DNA of 64,000 nt from Sphingobium cyanobacteriorum. GTDB lineage: Bacteria > Pseudomonadota > Alphaproteobacteria > Sphingomonadales > Sphingomonadaceae. Shown here piece after piece: positions 25,274 to 34,578 of this stretch (the first letter of the stretch is position 1; the number at the start of each line of letters is the position of its first letter). Both the position numbers and the translations under genes were made by a program. The stretch spans positions 124,001-188,000 of the forward strand of contig NZ_JAUQOM010000007.1 in NCBI RefSeq assembly GCF_030580935.1. Reading direction: 5' to 3'. Under the pieces are notes generated by a model. It did no database searches and was not told the origin of the DNA. It saw only the letters and a program-made list of their open reading frames with translations.

Positions 25274-25915
25274 TCACACCTCATCCCGATACACCGGCAA
25301 CCCCAGCCCACGCCGGATCGCCATCGCGCGCAGGGTAAAGCCCAGCAGCGCTGCGATGACGCCCGCGACCGGCACGTCCAGCCCGACCCAGCGCAGCGCC
25401 ACGAACAGGCCGGAAGCGAAAGCGGCGACGGTTACATAGAGTTCCGGGCGCAGCAGGATCGACGGCTCGCCGGCCAGCAGGTCGCGCATGATGCCGCCGA
25501 CGCAGCCGGTGACGACACCCATCATCCCCGCGACAAAGGGCGGGATGCCAAAACTCATCGCCTTGGCCGCCCCGAACACGGCGAAGGCGGCCAGGCCGAT
25601 CGCGTCGAGCCAGTCGAGCGCGCGGGCGCTCCACCAGCGGCGGGGGGTGAACCACACGACCAGGGCCGCCCCCATGCAGGCGATCGCAGGCACCGGATCG
25701 ACCACCCAGAAAACCGGCGCGCCGATCAGCAGGTCGCGCACCGTGCCGCCCCCCACCCCCGTCACCAGCGCGAAGAAGGCGAAGGTCACGAGCGTCTGCC
25801 GCAACCGCGCCGCCGCCAGCGCGCCGGAGGCGGCAAAGACGAAAGTGCCACCGATGCTGAGGGTTTCGAGCACCGGGCCGATCGAGGTGACGAGCGAGGG
25901 ATTAGGTGAGAGCAT
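25274..25915 (-). CDS. TRIC / UPF0126 family cation channel
   Basis: The 213-residue membrane protein is built of two repeats of three helices plus one, each repeat carrying a glycine-rich RD motif: GVGGGTVRDLLIG in the first and CVGGIMRDLLAGE in the second. This is the prokaryotic TRIC (YicG/YvgT) family of trimeric cation channels, probably passing K+ or Na+. It is transcribed toward sppA and ends eight bases past the small ORF on the other strand. Confidence 0.9.
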   Translation of the reverse strand: MLSPNPSLVTSIGPVLETLSIGGTFVFAASGALAAARLRQTLVTFAFFALVTGVGGGTVRDLLIGAPVFWVVDPVPAIACMGAALVVWFTPRRWWSARALDWLDAIGLAAFAVFGAAKAMSFGIPPFVAGMMGVVTGCVGGIMRDLLAGEPSILLRPELYVTVAAFASGLFVALRWVGLDVPVAGVIAALLGFTLRAMAIRRGLGLPVYRDEV

Positions 25916-26000
25916 GACGCGATCTAGCCCTTTTCCCGGCAGGATTGAAGCGCTACGCGGCCGCCCTCGACTATCCCGTTCCCAAGCGCGGGCGTTGCCC

Positions 26001-27311
26001 TTATTTCCGTCCCTTCTCCGCCGCGAGGCGGCTCATCAGGATCGCGGCGCGCTTGGCCTGACGCTTCATGCTGACAAGGTCCACTTTCTCTGCCGGGCTG
26101 TGATCGCCGCTGGAGGCGGGGCCAAGACCGACCAGTCCGTCCACGTCCGCCGCGACGAAGCTGATGTCGCCCGCGCCGCGTTTCAGTGGATCGAGCGCAG
26201 GCATTTCGGCCAGGCCAAGATCGCGATTGATGCCGTTCAGCCTGGCCAGCAGCGCCCTGTTGCCATCGGTCGGGGCCATCGACGGATAGCCAAGGTCAAA
26301 GGCGATGCTGGCCCCGGTGCCGGTCAGGTGCCCGGCATTCACGATCGCCTGCATCTTCGCCTGCACCCGCCTTGTCTGTTCTTCGCTCAGCGTGCGGAAG
26401 TCGCCCTTCGCCACCGCGACCGGCGGGATGATGTTGGTCTTGCCCGTCACCGCGATGCGCACGCCATCCTTGTCGATATCGGCACTCTGGCCGCCGCCGA
26501 TCAGGCCAACGTTGAAGGTCAGATCGGGTTCGGGCAGTTCCTTGCGAAAGGCCGTGATGATGCGGGCCAGTTCGTAGATCGCGCCGTCCCCGGCGCTGGC
26601 GGAGAAGATGCCCGAACTATGGCCGGACGTGCCGGTCGCGGTCAGCGTCCAGCTGTTGGAGGAGCGGCGGGCGATCGAGCCCATGTCCTTGCCCCCCTCC
26701 TGGCTCAGCCCTTCAAAATCGAGCGCCACGTCGGCGCGCTTGCCGGCCGCGATCAGGTCTGCGCGGGCGACGCTGACCGGATCGCCCGAATCCTCCTCGT
26801 CCCCGGTCAGCACCACTTCGATATGCGCGTTTTTGAGCGTACCCGCCGCCTGCATCGCCCTGAGCGCCAGCAGCATCGTCGCCACCCCGCCCTTGTCATC
26901 GGCCGCGCCGGGGCCACGGGCGAAGTCGCCTTCGCGCACGAACGTCTGGAACGGCGAGTCCGGTTCGAACACGGTGTCGAGATGGCCGATCAGCAGCATC
27001 TTCGTGCCGCCCGCCCTGCCCTTGTGCACCGCGATCAGGTGGCCCGCCCGCTTTGCGGCGTCCATCGGCTTCCAGGTGACGGTGAAGCCCAGCGCCTCAT
27101 ATTCCGGGCGCAGCATATCGGCGACCGCCTTCACCCCCGCCAGGTTCATCGACCCGCTATTCTGGTTCACCAGCCGTTCGAGCAGCGCCACGGCCGTCTC
27201 ATGGCCCGCATCGACCGTTGCGCCGATGGTCCGTTCGGCCGGGCTGAGCGCGGCATGGGCGACGGGCGCGCCGCCCAGAAGCAGCGCGCCCATAACCAGC
27301 GACCGGATCAC
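26001..27311 (-). CDS. Exported M20-family metallopeptidase
   Basis: The 436-residue protein has a cleavable signal peptide (VMGALLLGGAPVAHA) and the M20 di-zinc ligands in order: GHLDTVFE, GAADDKGGV, the general base pair TGDEEDSGD, and the distal histidine in SSGDHSPAE. The dimerisation domain lies between. The family includes glutamate carboxypeptidase and acetylornithine deacetylase; this one is probably a periplasmic peptidase or carboxypeptidase. Its start overlaps the glutathione peroxidase stop by four bases. Confidence 0.9.
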   Translation of the reverse strand: MIRSLVMGALLLGGAPVAHAALSPAERTIGATVDAGHETAVALLERLVNQNSGSMNLAGVKAVADMLRPEYEALGFTVTWKPMDAAKRAGHLIAVHKGRAGGTKMLLIGHLDTVFEPDSPFQTFVREGDFARGPGAADDKGGVATMLLALRAMQAAGTLKNAHIEVVLTGDEEDSGDPVSVARADLIAAGKRADVALDFEGLSQEGGKDMGSIARRSSNSWTLTATGTSGHSSGIFSASAGDGAIYELARIITAFRKELPEPDLTFNVGLIGGGQSADIDKDGVRIAVTGKTNIIPPVAVAKGDFRTLSEEQTRRVQAKMQAIVNAGHLTGTGASIAFDLGYPSMAPTDGNRALLARLNGINRDLGLAEMPALDPLKRGAGDISFVAADVDGLVGLGPASSGDHSPAEKVDLVSMKRQAKRAAILMSRLAAEKGRK

Positions 27312-27853
27312 TTGGCCAGTTCCGCCTCGATCGCGGCGATCAGCGCCGGGTCATTGGGCGCGGTGGTCGGCGCGAAACGCGCGGCGACGCTGCCGTCTTT
27401 GGCGATCAGGAATTTTTCGAAATTCCACAGCACTTCGGGCACCGGATTGGGGGTCATGCCATAGCCTTTCAGCTTCTCGCGAAACGCATCGCCCTCGCCC
27501 TGCGCCTCCGGCTGCGCACTGGTCAGCGCGGCATAGAGCGGATGCTTGTCCGGGCCGGTGACGACGATCTTTTCGAACATCGGAAAATCCACGCCGAAAT
27601 TGGTGGTGCAGAAGGTCGCGATCTCGTCATTGCTGCCCGGCTCCTGCGCGCCGAAATCATTGGCCGGGAAGCCCGCGACCACCAGCCCCTTGTCCTTGTA
27701 ATCGGCATAGAGCGCCTCCAGCCCTTCATATTGCGGGGTCAGGCCGCATTTGGAGGCGACATTGACCGCCAGCACCACCTTGCCCGCATACTCGGCCAGG
27801 CTCGCGTCCGCGCCCTTGATAGTCTTGAGCGGGATTTGCTGGATATCGGTCAT
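27308..27853 (-). CDS. Glutathione peroxidase family protein
   Basis: The 181-residue protein has the active-site segment NVASKCGLTPQYEGLEALY with a cysteine (not selenocysteine) nucleophile, the glutamine in FGAQEPGSNDEIATFC and the tryptophan in LWNFEKFLI, which complete the catalytic set. The second cysteine in ATFC suggests a thioredoxin-dependent peroxidase mechanism. It reduces hydrogen or lipid peroxides. The ribosome site CAAGGAGACG precedes the start. It is coupled to the peptidase gene. Confidence 0.93.
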   Translation of the reverse strand: MTDIQQIPLKTIKGADASLAEYAGKVVLAVNVASKCGLTPQYEGLEALYADYKDKGLVVAGFPANDFGAQEPGSNDEIATFCTTNFGVDFPMFEKIVVTGPDKHPLYAALTSAQPEAQGEGDAFREKLKGYGMTPNPVPEVLWNFEKFLIAKDGSVAARFAPTTAPNDPALIAAIEAELAK

Positions 27854-27894
27854 GTCTCGTCTCCTTGGGAATCAGGTCGGGGCGGACCTTGGCA

Positions 27895-28608
27895 TCAAAT
27901 CGCCGCGCCGAACAGATGCCCCGCGCCCGCCGTCGCCGCCATCGCCAGCGCGCCCCACAACAGCGTCCGCATGATCGAGCGCAGCGGCTTTGCCCCGCCC
28001 AGTTTCGCGCCGACATGGCCAAGCAGGACGAGGCAGAGCAGGCAGGTGCCCACGATCGCCGGGATCGCGCCGCTGGCCGGTGCGATGGCCGATGCCAGCA
28101 CCGCCGGGGTGGCGCCCACGGCAAAGCTGGCGGCAGACGCCAGCGCCGCCTGCACCGGGCGCGCGGTCGCAATGTCGGAAATGCCTAGTTCGTCGCGCGC
28201 ATGGGCGCCCAGTGCATCCGCCTCCATCAACTGCTGCGCCACCTGCCCGGCAAGCTCCAGCGTCAGGCCACGATCGACATAGATATCGCGCAACTCCGCC
28301 CATTCAGCATGGGGCTGGGCGGCGAGCGCCGCTTTTTCCTTGGCAAGGTCGGCGCGTTCCGTATCGGACTGGGCGCTGACCGACACATATTCGCCGGCCG
28401 CCATCGACATGGCCCCCGCCACCAGCGCGGCGATGCCGGTCAGCAGGATGGTTTGCGCGTCCGCGCCGGACGCGGCGATACCCGTCATCAGGCTGGCGGT
28501 CGAAATGATCCCGTCATTGGCCCCCAGCACCGACGCCCTGAGCCAGCCGACGCGATTGACATAATGGACCTCATGATGCGGCTGTGCGGATGCGGTCTGC
28601 GTGTCCAT
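27895..28608 (-). CDS. VIT1/CCC1-family iron or manganese transporter
   Basis: The 237-residue membrane protein has the family start VNRVGWLRASVLGANDGIIS, the AGAMSMAAGEYVSVSAQSD segment, a cytoplasmic Glu-rich helix region (residues 80-140) and three C-terminal membrane helices. VIT1/CCC1 proteins move Fe2+ or Mn2+ out of the cytoplasm. The start ATG at 28,608 is preceded by GAGGGGGA. It lies 41 bp upstream of glutathione peroxidase on the same strand. Confidence 0.9.
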   Translation of the reverse strand: MDTQTASAQPHHEVHYVNRVGWLRASVLGANDGIISTASLMTGIAASGADAQTILLTGIAALVAGAMSMAAGEYVSVSAQSDTERADLAKEKAALAAQPHAEWAELRDIYVDRGLTLELAGQVAQQLMEADALGAHARDELGISDIATARPVQAALASAASFAVGATPAVLASAIAPASGAIPAIVGTCLLCLVLLGHVGAKLGGAKPLRSIMRTLLWGALAMAATAGAGHLFGAAI

Positions 28609-28671
28609 GACGTCCCCCTCTTGTCTGCCCTATCCTGGCGTTCGCCGGCCACGAAGTCGAGCGTTCCATGG

Positions 28672-28701
28672 TCCATCCGCCTGCGCAAGCAGGCGCATGG
28701 A
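28672..28701. terminator. Long hairpin after the ABC-F gene
   Basis: The stem TCCAT-C-CGCCTGC pairs with GCAGGCG-C-ATGGA around a GCAA loop, giving 12 paired positions and one C-C mismatch. It lies just past the stop of the ABC-F gene and ahead of the transporter gene start. A GCAA tetraloop makes it very stable. It has no T run, so a repeat function is possible too. Confidence 0.5.
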
Positions 28702-28703
28702 AA

Positions 28704-30485
28704 TCAGGTCGCCAACCCTTCCGCCTTTTCCGCCAGTTCCAGCCAGCGTTCTTCGGCTGCATCCTTTTCGGCCCGCGCCTTCTCGATCGCGCCGGTCAGG
28801 GCGTCGAACCGCTTGCGATCGCGCGTGAACAGGGCCGGGTCCGCCAGCATATCCTCGTCCCGCGCAATCGCCGCTTCCAGTTCCTCGACCCGCCGGGGCA
28901 GCAATTCAAGGTCGCGCTGGTCCTTGTAACTGAGCTTGGCCGATACCGGCTTTGGCGGCGGCGGCGGCGCGACCGCCTTCTTCTCCTGCCGCACCGCCTT
29001 GCGCGGATCGCGCTTGGCGATCCAGTCGGCATAGCCGCCGACGATCACGTCGACCACGCCGGTCCCGTCCAGCCCCAATGTCACGGTGACGGTGCGGTCC
29101 AGAAAATCGCGGTCATGGCTGACGATTAGGACGGTGCCGTCATAGTCGGCAATCACTTCCTGCAACAGGTCGAGCGTTTCGAGGTCAAGGTCGTTGGTCG
29201 GCTCGTCCAGCACCAGCAGGTTGGATTCGCGGGCAAATTCGCGCGCGAACAGCAGGCGCGACCGCTCGCCGCCCGACAGGGTCGCCACCTTCGCCTCCGC
29301 CAGGCCCGGATCGAACAGGAAATCCTTGAGATAGCCATGGACATGCTTGCGCACCCCCCGCACGTCGATCCAGTCGCCCCCTTCGGCCAGCACGTCGCGC
29401 ACCGTCTTGTCGCCCTGCATCAGGCTGCGCTGCTGGTCGATGAAGATCATGTCCAGTGTCTTGGCCAGCGTCACGCTGCCGCTGTCGGGCGCGAGTTCGC
29501 CGGTCAGCAGTTTCAGCAGCGTCGATTTGCCCGCGCCATTGCCGCCCACGATGCCGATCCGGTCGCCCCGCTGCACCCGCAGCGACAGGTCATCGATGAT
29601 GGTCCGATCCCCGAACGCCTTGGTGACATGCTCGACCTTGATGACGCTCTTGGTCTTGCTGTCGTCGCTGGCCACGGCGATCTTGGCAGTGCCCTGCGGC
29701 CCCTGCATCGCGGCACGCTGGGCGCGCATTTCCCACAGTTTCGACAGGCGACCCTGGTTGCGCTTGCGCCGCGCGGTGACGCCCCGTTCCAGCCAGTGCG
29801 CCTCCAGCTTCAGCTTCGCGTCCAGCTTTTCGGCCGCGCGCGCCTCCTCGGCATAGACCGCCTCCATCCACTGCTCGAAGCCGCCGAAGCCGATTTCGTT
29901 GCGGCGCATGATCCCCCGGTCCAGCCACAGCGTCTGGCGCGTCAGCCGCGTCAGGAAGGCGCGGTCATGGCTGATGACGATGAACGCGCCAGTATAGCGC
30001 GCCATCCAGTTTTCGATCCAGTCGATCGCGGCGATGTCCAGATGGTTGGTCGGCTCGTCCAGCAACAAAAGGTCCGGCTCGCTTGCCAGCGCGCGGGCGA
30101 TGGCGGCGCGGCGGCGCTCGCCCCCGCTCGCGGTTTTCGCCTCGCGCGACAGGTCGATGCCAAGCTGGTCGGCGATCGCCTCCACCTCATGCGCGGGTGG
30201 CGCGAATTCGCCCGCCAGCGCGAAATCATGCAGCGTGGCGAAGGGCGTCACGTCCGGGTCCTGCTCCAGCGTGATGACCCGCGCGCCCGGCTGCACGGAG
30301 CGCACCCCCTCGTCCGCCTCGATCTGACCACCCAGCAATTTCAGCAAGGTCGTCTTGCCCACGCCGTTGCGGCCGATCAGCGCGAGCCGGTCCTTCGCGC
30401 CGACGGCGATGTTGAGGCCGCGAAACAGCCAGTGAGAGCCTTGCGAGAGGCCAAGATTTTCGAACGAGAGGATCGGTGCTGCCAT
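28704..30485 (-). CDS. ABC-F family ATPase (Uup-like)
   Basis: The 593-residue protein has two ABC ATPase domains and no membrane segments. Walker A motifs are GRNGVGKTTLL and GGNGAGKSTLL; the signatures are ASGGERRRAAIA and LSGGERSRLLFA. A charged linker joins the domains, and a C-terminal coiled coil (from KLSYKDQRDLELLP to the end) fits Uup. ABC-F proteins act on ribosomes or DNA rather than transport. The start at 30,485 is set by the family N-terminus MAAPILSFENL. Confidence 0.9.
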   Translation of the reverse strand: MAAPILSFENLGLSQGSHWLFRGLNIAVGAKDRLALIGRNGVGKTTLLKLLGGQIEADEGVRSVQPGARVITLEQDPDVTPFATLHDFALAGEFAPPAHEVEAIADQLGIDLSREAKTASGGERRRAAIARALASEPDLLLLDEPTNHLDIAAIDWIENWMARYTGAFIVISHDRAFLTRLTRQTLWLDRGIMRRNEIGFGGFEQWMEAVYAEEARAAEKLDAKLKLEAHWLERGVTARRKRNQGRLSKLWEMRAQRAAMQGPQGTAKIAVASDDSKTKSVIKVEHVTKAFGDRTIIDDLSLRVQRGDRIGIVGGNGAGKSTLLKLLTGELAPDSGSVTLAKTLDMIFIDQQRSLMQGDKTVRDVLAEGGDWIDVRGVRKHVHGYLKDFLFDPGLAEAKVATLSGGERSRLLFAREFARESNLLVLDEPTNDLDLETLDLLQEVIADYDGTVLIVSHDRDFLDRTVTVTLGLDGTGVVDVIVGGYADWIAKRDPRKAVRQEKKAVAPPPPPKPVSAKLSYKDQRDLELLPRRVEELEAAIARDEDMLADPALFTRDRKRFDALTGAIEKARAEKDAAEERWLELAEKAEGLAT

Positions 30486-30624
30486 GCTCGTGCAGCTAAG
30501 GCCTGTGACGGCTGGGGGCAAGAGTGGAACCGGAAAGCTGTCCCACGGCTTTCAACGCATGTCAGCGTCCATTCATCGCATCCGGTTCACATGCGGGTGC
30601 AACGCTCATAGAGGAGACATATCC

Positions 30625-31356
30625 ATGAAATCCGCTCTCGCCCTGATGGCGCTCGGCGTCGCCGCCCTTCCCGTGGCGGCCTTGGCCCAGACCAGCGTCA
30701 CCATCGCCGAGACGGCGCCGGTGGTGACATTGAACGTCACCGAAAGCGTCGAGGCCGCGCCCGATGTCGCGACCATTGGCACCGGCGTCCAGACCCGCGC
30801 GCTCACCGCGCAGGCCGCCATGCAGGACAATGCCGCCAAAACCGACAAGCTCATCGCCGCGCTCGCAAAGGCTGGCATCGCCCGGAAGGATATCCAGACC
30901 AGCGGCATCACCCTGTCCGCCCAATATGATTACAGCAATCAGGATGGAAAGCCCGAAGGGCCGCGCTTCATCGGTTATGAGGCGTCGAATCAACTGACCG
31001 TGAAACTGCGCGATATCAAAAAGGTCGGCGCGTCGCTGGATGCCATGGTCGCGGCAGGCGCAACCAGCATCAGCGGCCCAACCTTCTCCATCGACGATCC
31101 TTCGCCGCTGATCGTGCAGGCGCGTGGAACGGCACTCAGGAGCGCCAAGGCGCAGGCGGATTATTATGCGCAGGCGGCGGGCTTCCGCACCGCGCGCCTC
31201 GTGTCGATCAGCGAAAGCAGCAGCGGCGGGCAGCCGCCGATGCCGATGCTGCAAAGCGCCCGTTTCAAGGCGGACGCAGCCCCCACCACCCCGGTCGAAC
31301 CCGGTCAGGTCAGTGCATCGGTGACGCTGACGGTGCAATATGCGCTGGACAAATAA
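30625..31356 (+). CDS. SIMPL-domain (DUF541) periplasmic protein
   Basis: The 243-residue protein begins with a signal peptide (LMALGVAALPVAALAQ) after a GAGGAGA ribosome site. The remainder is a SIMPL/DUF541 domain: NVTESVEAAPDVATIGTGVQ at its start, DIQTSGITLSAQYDY, and a final SVTLTVQYALDK. Family members are periplasmic or outer-membrane proteins tied to oxidative stress in some bacteria; the molecular role is unclear. A strong terminator follows 52 bp downstream. Confidence 0.88.
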   Translation: MKSALALMALGVAALPVAALAQTSVTIAETAPVVTLNVTESVEAAPDVATIGTGVQTRALTAQAAMQDNAAKTDKLIAALAKAGIARKDIQTSGITLSAQYDYSNQDGKPEGPRFIGYEASNQLTVKLRDIKKVGASLDAMVAAGATSISGPTFSIDDPSPLIVQARGTALRSAKAQADYYAQAAGFRTARLVSISESSSGGQPPMPMLQSARFKADAAPTTPVEPGQVSASVTLTVQYALDK

Positions 31357-31408
31357 GGCGCTTCATTCAACCATGATCGTCATCCCCGCCTGCACGCGAT
31401 GATCAAGG

Positions 31409-31450
31409 ACAGAAAAGGCGGCGATGCTTGTGCGTCGCCGCCTTTTCTGT
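31409..31450. terminator. Rho-independent terminator
   Basis: ACAGAAAAGGCGGCGA (31409-31424) pairs with TCGCCGCCTTTTCTGT (31435-31450), a perfect 16-bp stem with a ten-base loop and a T-rich descending arm. It closes the SIMPL gene. It lies 48 bp before the PepSY gene and rules out starts for that gene inside the hairpin. Confidence 0.8.
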
Positions 31451-31503
31451 TCATCTGCGCGCCATTCACCACCTGTTCAATGCCTGTCGCCTATGCCATG
31501 CCC

Positions 31504-31818
31504 ATGATGATGAAGAGGAAGAAGCTGACGGCTGCGATCGCGGCGGTGCTTGCCCTGGCGGTGGGCATCCCTGCCGCCGACGCGGGCAATCGCAGGGACG
31601 AACAGGATGCCGCACGCCGGGCGATGCTGGACGGGCAGGTCATGCCGTTCGCGATGATCAAGCGCCGCGTGGATGCGGCGGTCGGCGGCGCCACCTATGT
31701 CGGCAGCGAATTCAATCCCGGCTCCAACCATTATCGCCTGAAATATGTGAAGGACGGCAAGGTCATGTGGGTTGATGCGGACGGCCGGACCGGCGATATC
31801 ATCGGCATGGCGCGCTGA
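31504..31818 (+). CDS. PepSY-domain periplasmic protein
   Basis: The product (104 residues from ATG 31,504; 31,498 is also possible) has a lysine-rich start, a signal peptide (AVLALAVGIPAADAG) and one PepSY domain. That domain has MIKRRVDAAVGGATYVGSEF and the typical YRLKYVKDGKVMWVDADGRTG. PepSY proteins of this type often sit beside two-component systems and are thought to modulate sensors. Here a response regulator and sensor kinase follow directly, so a regulatory link is probable. Confidence 0.85.
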   Translation: MMMKRKKLTAAIAAVLALAVGIPAADAGNRRDEQDAARRAMLDGQVMPFAMIKRRVDAAVGGATYVGSEFNPGSNHYRLKYVKDGKVMWVDADGRTGDIIGMAR

Positions 31819-31867
31819 CCCGCGCGCCGCACAACACCTGTTCCATAACAGAAAACGGAAAAGCCCC

Positions 31868-32533
31868 ATGCGTCTGCTGATCGTCGAGGATGAACCGAAT
31901 CTGGGCCAGCAGCTCAGGAACACGCTGGAGGGCGCGGGCTATGCCGTCGACCTCGCCACCGATGGCGAGGACGGGCATTTTCTCGGCTCGACCGAAAGCT
32001 ATGACGCGGTGGTGCTGGACCTGGGCCTGCCCACGATCGACGGGCTGACCGTGCTGGACCGCTGGCGCAAGGAAGGCCGCGCCTTTCCCGTGCTGGTGCT
32101 GACCGCGCGCGATAGCTGGTCGGACAAGGTTGCCGGGCTGGACGCGGGGGCGGACGACTATCTGGCCAAGCCGTTCCAGAGCGAGGAACTGATCGCCCGG
32201 CTGCGCGCGCTCATCCGCCGCGCATCGGGCAATGCGTCGAGCGAGCTGATCGCGGGCGATGTACGGCTCGACACCCGTTCGGGCAAGGTGACGCTGAAGG
32301 GCGATCCGGTGAAGCTGACGGCGCAGGAATATAAGCTGCTGTCCTACCTGCTCCATCACAAGGGCAAGGTGGTGAGCCGCACCGAGTTGATCGAACATAT
32401 CTACGATCAGGATTTCGACCGCGATTCCAACACGATCGAAGTGTTCGTGACCCGCATCCGCAAGAAATTGGGGGCCGATGTCATCACCACGATCCGCGGG
32501 CTTGGCTACAGCCTGGATGAGCCGGGGCGGTAA
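31868..32533 (+). CDS. OmpR-family response regulator
   Basis: The 221-residue protein has a receiver domain (RLLIVEDEPNLG, phospho-acceptor in AVVLDLGLPTIDG, lysine in DDYLAKPFQSEE) and a winged-helix DNA-binding domain (KLTAQEYKLLSYLL, RTELIEHIYDQD, and the final TTIRGLGYSL). It resembles PhoP-type regulators. It sits 49 bp after the PepSY gene and 118 bp before the kinase; that gap holds repeat B2. Confidence 0.93.
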   Translation: MRLLIVEDEPNLGQQLRNTLEGAGYAVDLATDGEDGHFLGSTESYDAVVLDLGLPTIDGLTVLDRWRKEGRAFPVLVLTARDSWSDKVAGLDAGADDYLAKPFQSEELIARLRALIRRASGNASSELIAGDVRLDTRSGKVTLKGDPVKLTAQEYKLLSYLLHHKGKVVSRTELIEHIYDQDFDRDSNTIEVFVTRIRKKLGADVITTIRGLGYSLDEPGR

Positions 32534-32552
32534 ACATCATCGCCCTGCCTCT

Positions 32553-32645
32553 CCGTTCGGTTCGCGCTTGTCGAGAACGGGTTCTGGCGCCCGTTTATCG
32601 GCTGGCCTCTTTCCGACTGCGCTCGAAGCGGCTTGAACCGAACGG
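32553..32645. repeat. Intergenic palindromic repeat, family B copy 2
   Basis: Both ends, CCGTTCGGTTCG and TTGAACCGAACGG, are inverted copies, and the inner segments GCTTGTCGAGAAC and CGCTCGAAG match the reverse complement of the copy at 19,002-19,093. It sits between a response regulator gene and its kinase gene, so it lies within an expected operon. Confidence 0.65.
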
Positions 32646-32651
32646 CTTTTC

Positions 32652-34016
32652 GTGACTGACGCGGCAAGCCCTCCCCCCGTCCGTTCCACCGGCTCCATCA
32701 GCCGGCGGATGATCGGCATCGCCGCCCTGTGGATCAGCGTGCTGTTGCTGGGCGGCGGCGTGGCGCTGGACCGGGTGTTGAGCGATGCAATCACGCGCAA
32801 TTTCGACGACGGCATGAACTATGTGCTGACCGCGATGATCGCCGCGTCGGAAATCGGCCCGGACGGCGAAGTATTGTTCAATCGCGAACTGGCCGACCAG
32901 CGCTTCCTCGAACCCAATAGCGGGCTTTATTACCAGATCAGCGCCAAGGGGCATGAGGACTGGCGCTCGCGCTCGCTGTGGGACCGGGCGCTCAAGGCAC
33001 CGGCGGACCATCATGACCGGCACTTGCATGTCTATGACAGCAAGCAGTTTCCCGGCGAGGATCTGCGCATCATGGAGCGCACCGTGCTGCTGCCCGGCTC
33101 CAACACTCGCTGGCTGTTCATGGTGGCGCAGGCGCGCGAAGGGCTGGACGGGCAGATCAAGACGCTGCGCTCCACCCTGTTCAAGAGCTTCACGCTGCTG
33201 GCGATCGGGCTGTTCGTGCTGGCGAGCCTCCAGACCATCTATGGCTTGCGCCCGCTGCGCAAGGTCCGGCTGGAGATCATCAGGATGCGCGGCGGCGAAA
33301 AGAGCCGCGTGACCGAACCCATGCCGGCCGAAGTGCTGCCCATGGTCGAGGAGTTGAACGCCCTGCTGGCCCATAATGAGCGGCAAGCGGAGGAGGCGCG
33401 CACCCATGCGGGCAACCTTGCCCATGCGCTCAAGACGCCGCTGACCGTCATCATGAACGCCGCGACCGCGCAGGCGCCGGACCTGGGCGACGCGGTGATC
33501 CGCGAGGCGACGACGATGCGGCGCCAGGTCGACCATCATCTCGCCCGCGCCCGCGCCGTGGGCCGGCGCGGCGCGGCGCAGAGCCGCGCGGATGTCTGGG
33601 CCAGCCTCACCGCCGTCGAACGCGCGGTCCAGCGCCTCTATCCGCACGCGCGCGTCGACATGGATGGCGACCGGCAGGCCGCCGTCCGGGTCGAGCGCCA
33701 GGACCTGGACGAGATGCTGGGCAACCTCATCGAGAACGCCGCCAAATATGGCGGCGGCAGCGTGTTCGCGACGGTCGTGGCGCGTGCGGACGGCATGGTG
33801 GAGATTCAGGTCGAGGATGACGGCATGGGCATTCCCGAAGCCGACCGGGTGCGCATTTTCGACCGTGGCGTGCGGCTGGATTCGGGCAAGCCCGGCACCG
33901 GCCTTGGCCTTGCCATCGTGCGCGATGTGGCGGAAATCTACGGTGGGTCCGTGACGCTGGAGGAAAGCGAGGATCTGGGCGGGCTGCTGGTCCGGTTGCG
34001 GTTGCCCGCCGCTTGA
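32652..34016 (+). CDS. Sensor histidine kinase (PhoQ-like)
   Basis: The 454-residue kinase starts at GTG. It has two membrane segments (about residues 20-40 and 175-195) around a periplasmic sensor loop, a short HAMP-like link, the H-box HALKTPLTVIMNAAT, the N-box NLIENAAKYG and the G2 loop GTGLGLAIV. It should phosphorylate the response regulator upstream. The periplasmic loop has no recognisable domain. Together with the PepSY protein it makes a three-gene sensory unit interrupted only by repeat B2. Confidence 0.92.
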   Translation: MTDAASPPPVRSTGSISRRMIGIAALWISVLLLGGGVALDRVLSDAITRNFDDGMNYVLTAMIAASEIGPDGEVLFNRELADQRFLEPNSGLYYQISAKGHEDWRSRSLWDRALKAPADHHDRHLHVYDSKQFPGEDLRIMERTVLLPGSNTRWLFMVAQAREGLDGQIKTLRSTLFKSFTLLAIGLFVLASLQTIYGLRPLRKVRLEIIRMRGGEKSRVTEPMPAEVLPMVEELNALLAHNERQAEEARTHAGNLAHALKTPLTVIMNAATAQAPDLGDAVIREATTMRRQVDHHLARARAVGRRGAAQSRADVWASLTAVERAVQRLYPHARVDMDGDRQAAVRVERQDLDEMLGNLIENAAKYGGGSVFATVVARADGMVEIQVEDDGMGIPEADRVRIFDRGVRLDSGKPGTGLGLAIVRDVAEIYGGSVTLEESEDLGGLLVRLRLPAA

Positions 34017-34178
34017 CGGCCGGGATACCCCAAGCGCGCCTTTATGGCCCGTGATCATGCCGCACGTTCAGGAAAATTCGCTTCAGACCGCCCCCGCGCA
34101 TCCGCGCCTTGCCATCGCCCGCCGCAGATGCGAAGCAATAGCATCACAGCGGCGACGCGCGGCTGGAACAGGATAGTC

Positions 34179-34532
34179 ATGCGGCAGCACCTATATTTCA
34201 TCGCAGGATGCATCGCGATCGCTCTGGGTACGGTGGGCGCGTTCCTGCCATTGTTGCCGACCGTGCCGTTCATGATCCTGGCCGCCTTCTGCTTTGCGCG
34301 GTCCAGTCCCCGGCTGGAGGCGAAGCTGCTCGATCACAAGCATTTCGGCCCGCATATCCGCCGCTGGCGGGCGCGCGGCGCGATCAGCCGCAAGGGCAAG
34401 ACAGCCGCGCTTGGCGCTTTCGCCTTCAGCGTGGTGCTGGCACTGATCTTCTCGCCATGGCCCTGGTTTCTGATCCCGGTCGCGGCCGCGATGATTGGCG
34501 GCGGCTGGATATGGACCCGCCCGGAGGCGTGA
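34179..34532 (+). CDS. DUF454 (YbaN-like) membrane protein
   Basis: The 117-residue protein has a hydrophobic pair of helices at the N-terminus with GTVGAFLPLLPTVPFMILAA, the conserved core of DUF454, then FCFARSSPRLEAKLLDHKHFG, and two C-terminal helices. The function is unknown. The start ATG is at 34,179; the longer frame has no support. The gap 34,017-34,178 holds no gene. It converges on phaZ. Confidence 0.85.
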   Translation: MRQHLYFIAGCIAIALGTVGAFLPLLPTVPFMILAAFCFARSSPRLEAKLLDHKHFGPHIRRWRARGAISRKGKTAALGAFAFSVVLALIFSPWPWFLIPVAAAMIGGGWIWTRPEA

Positions 34533-34578
34533 AGCGCAACGACAAACCGCGCCCTTCCTCCAGGATGCGGCGGGGATT

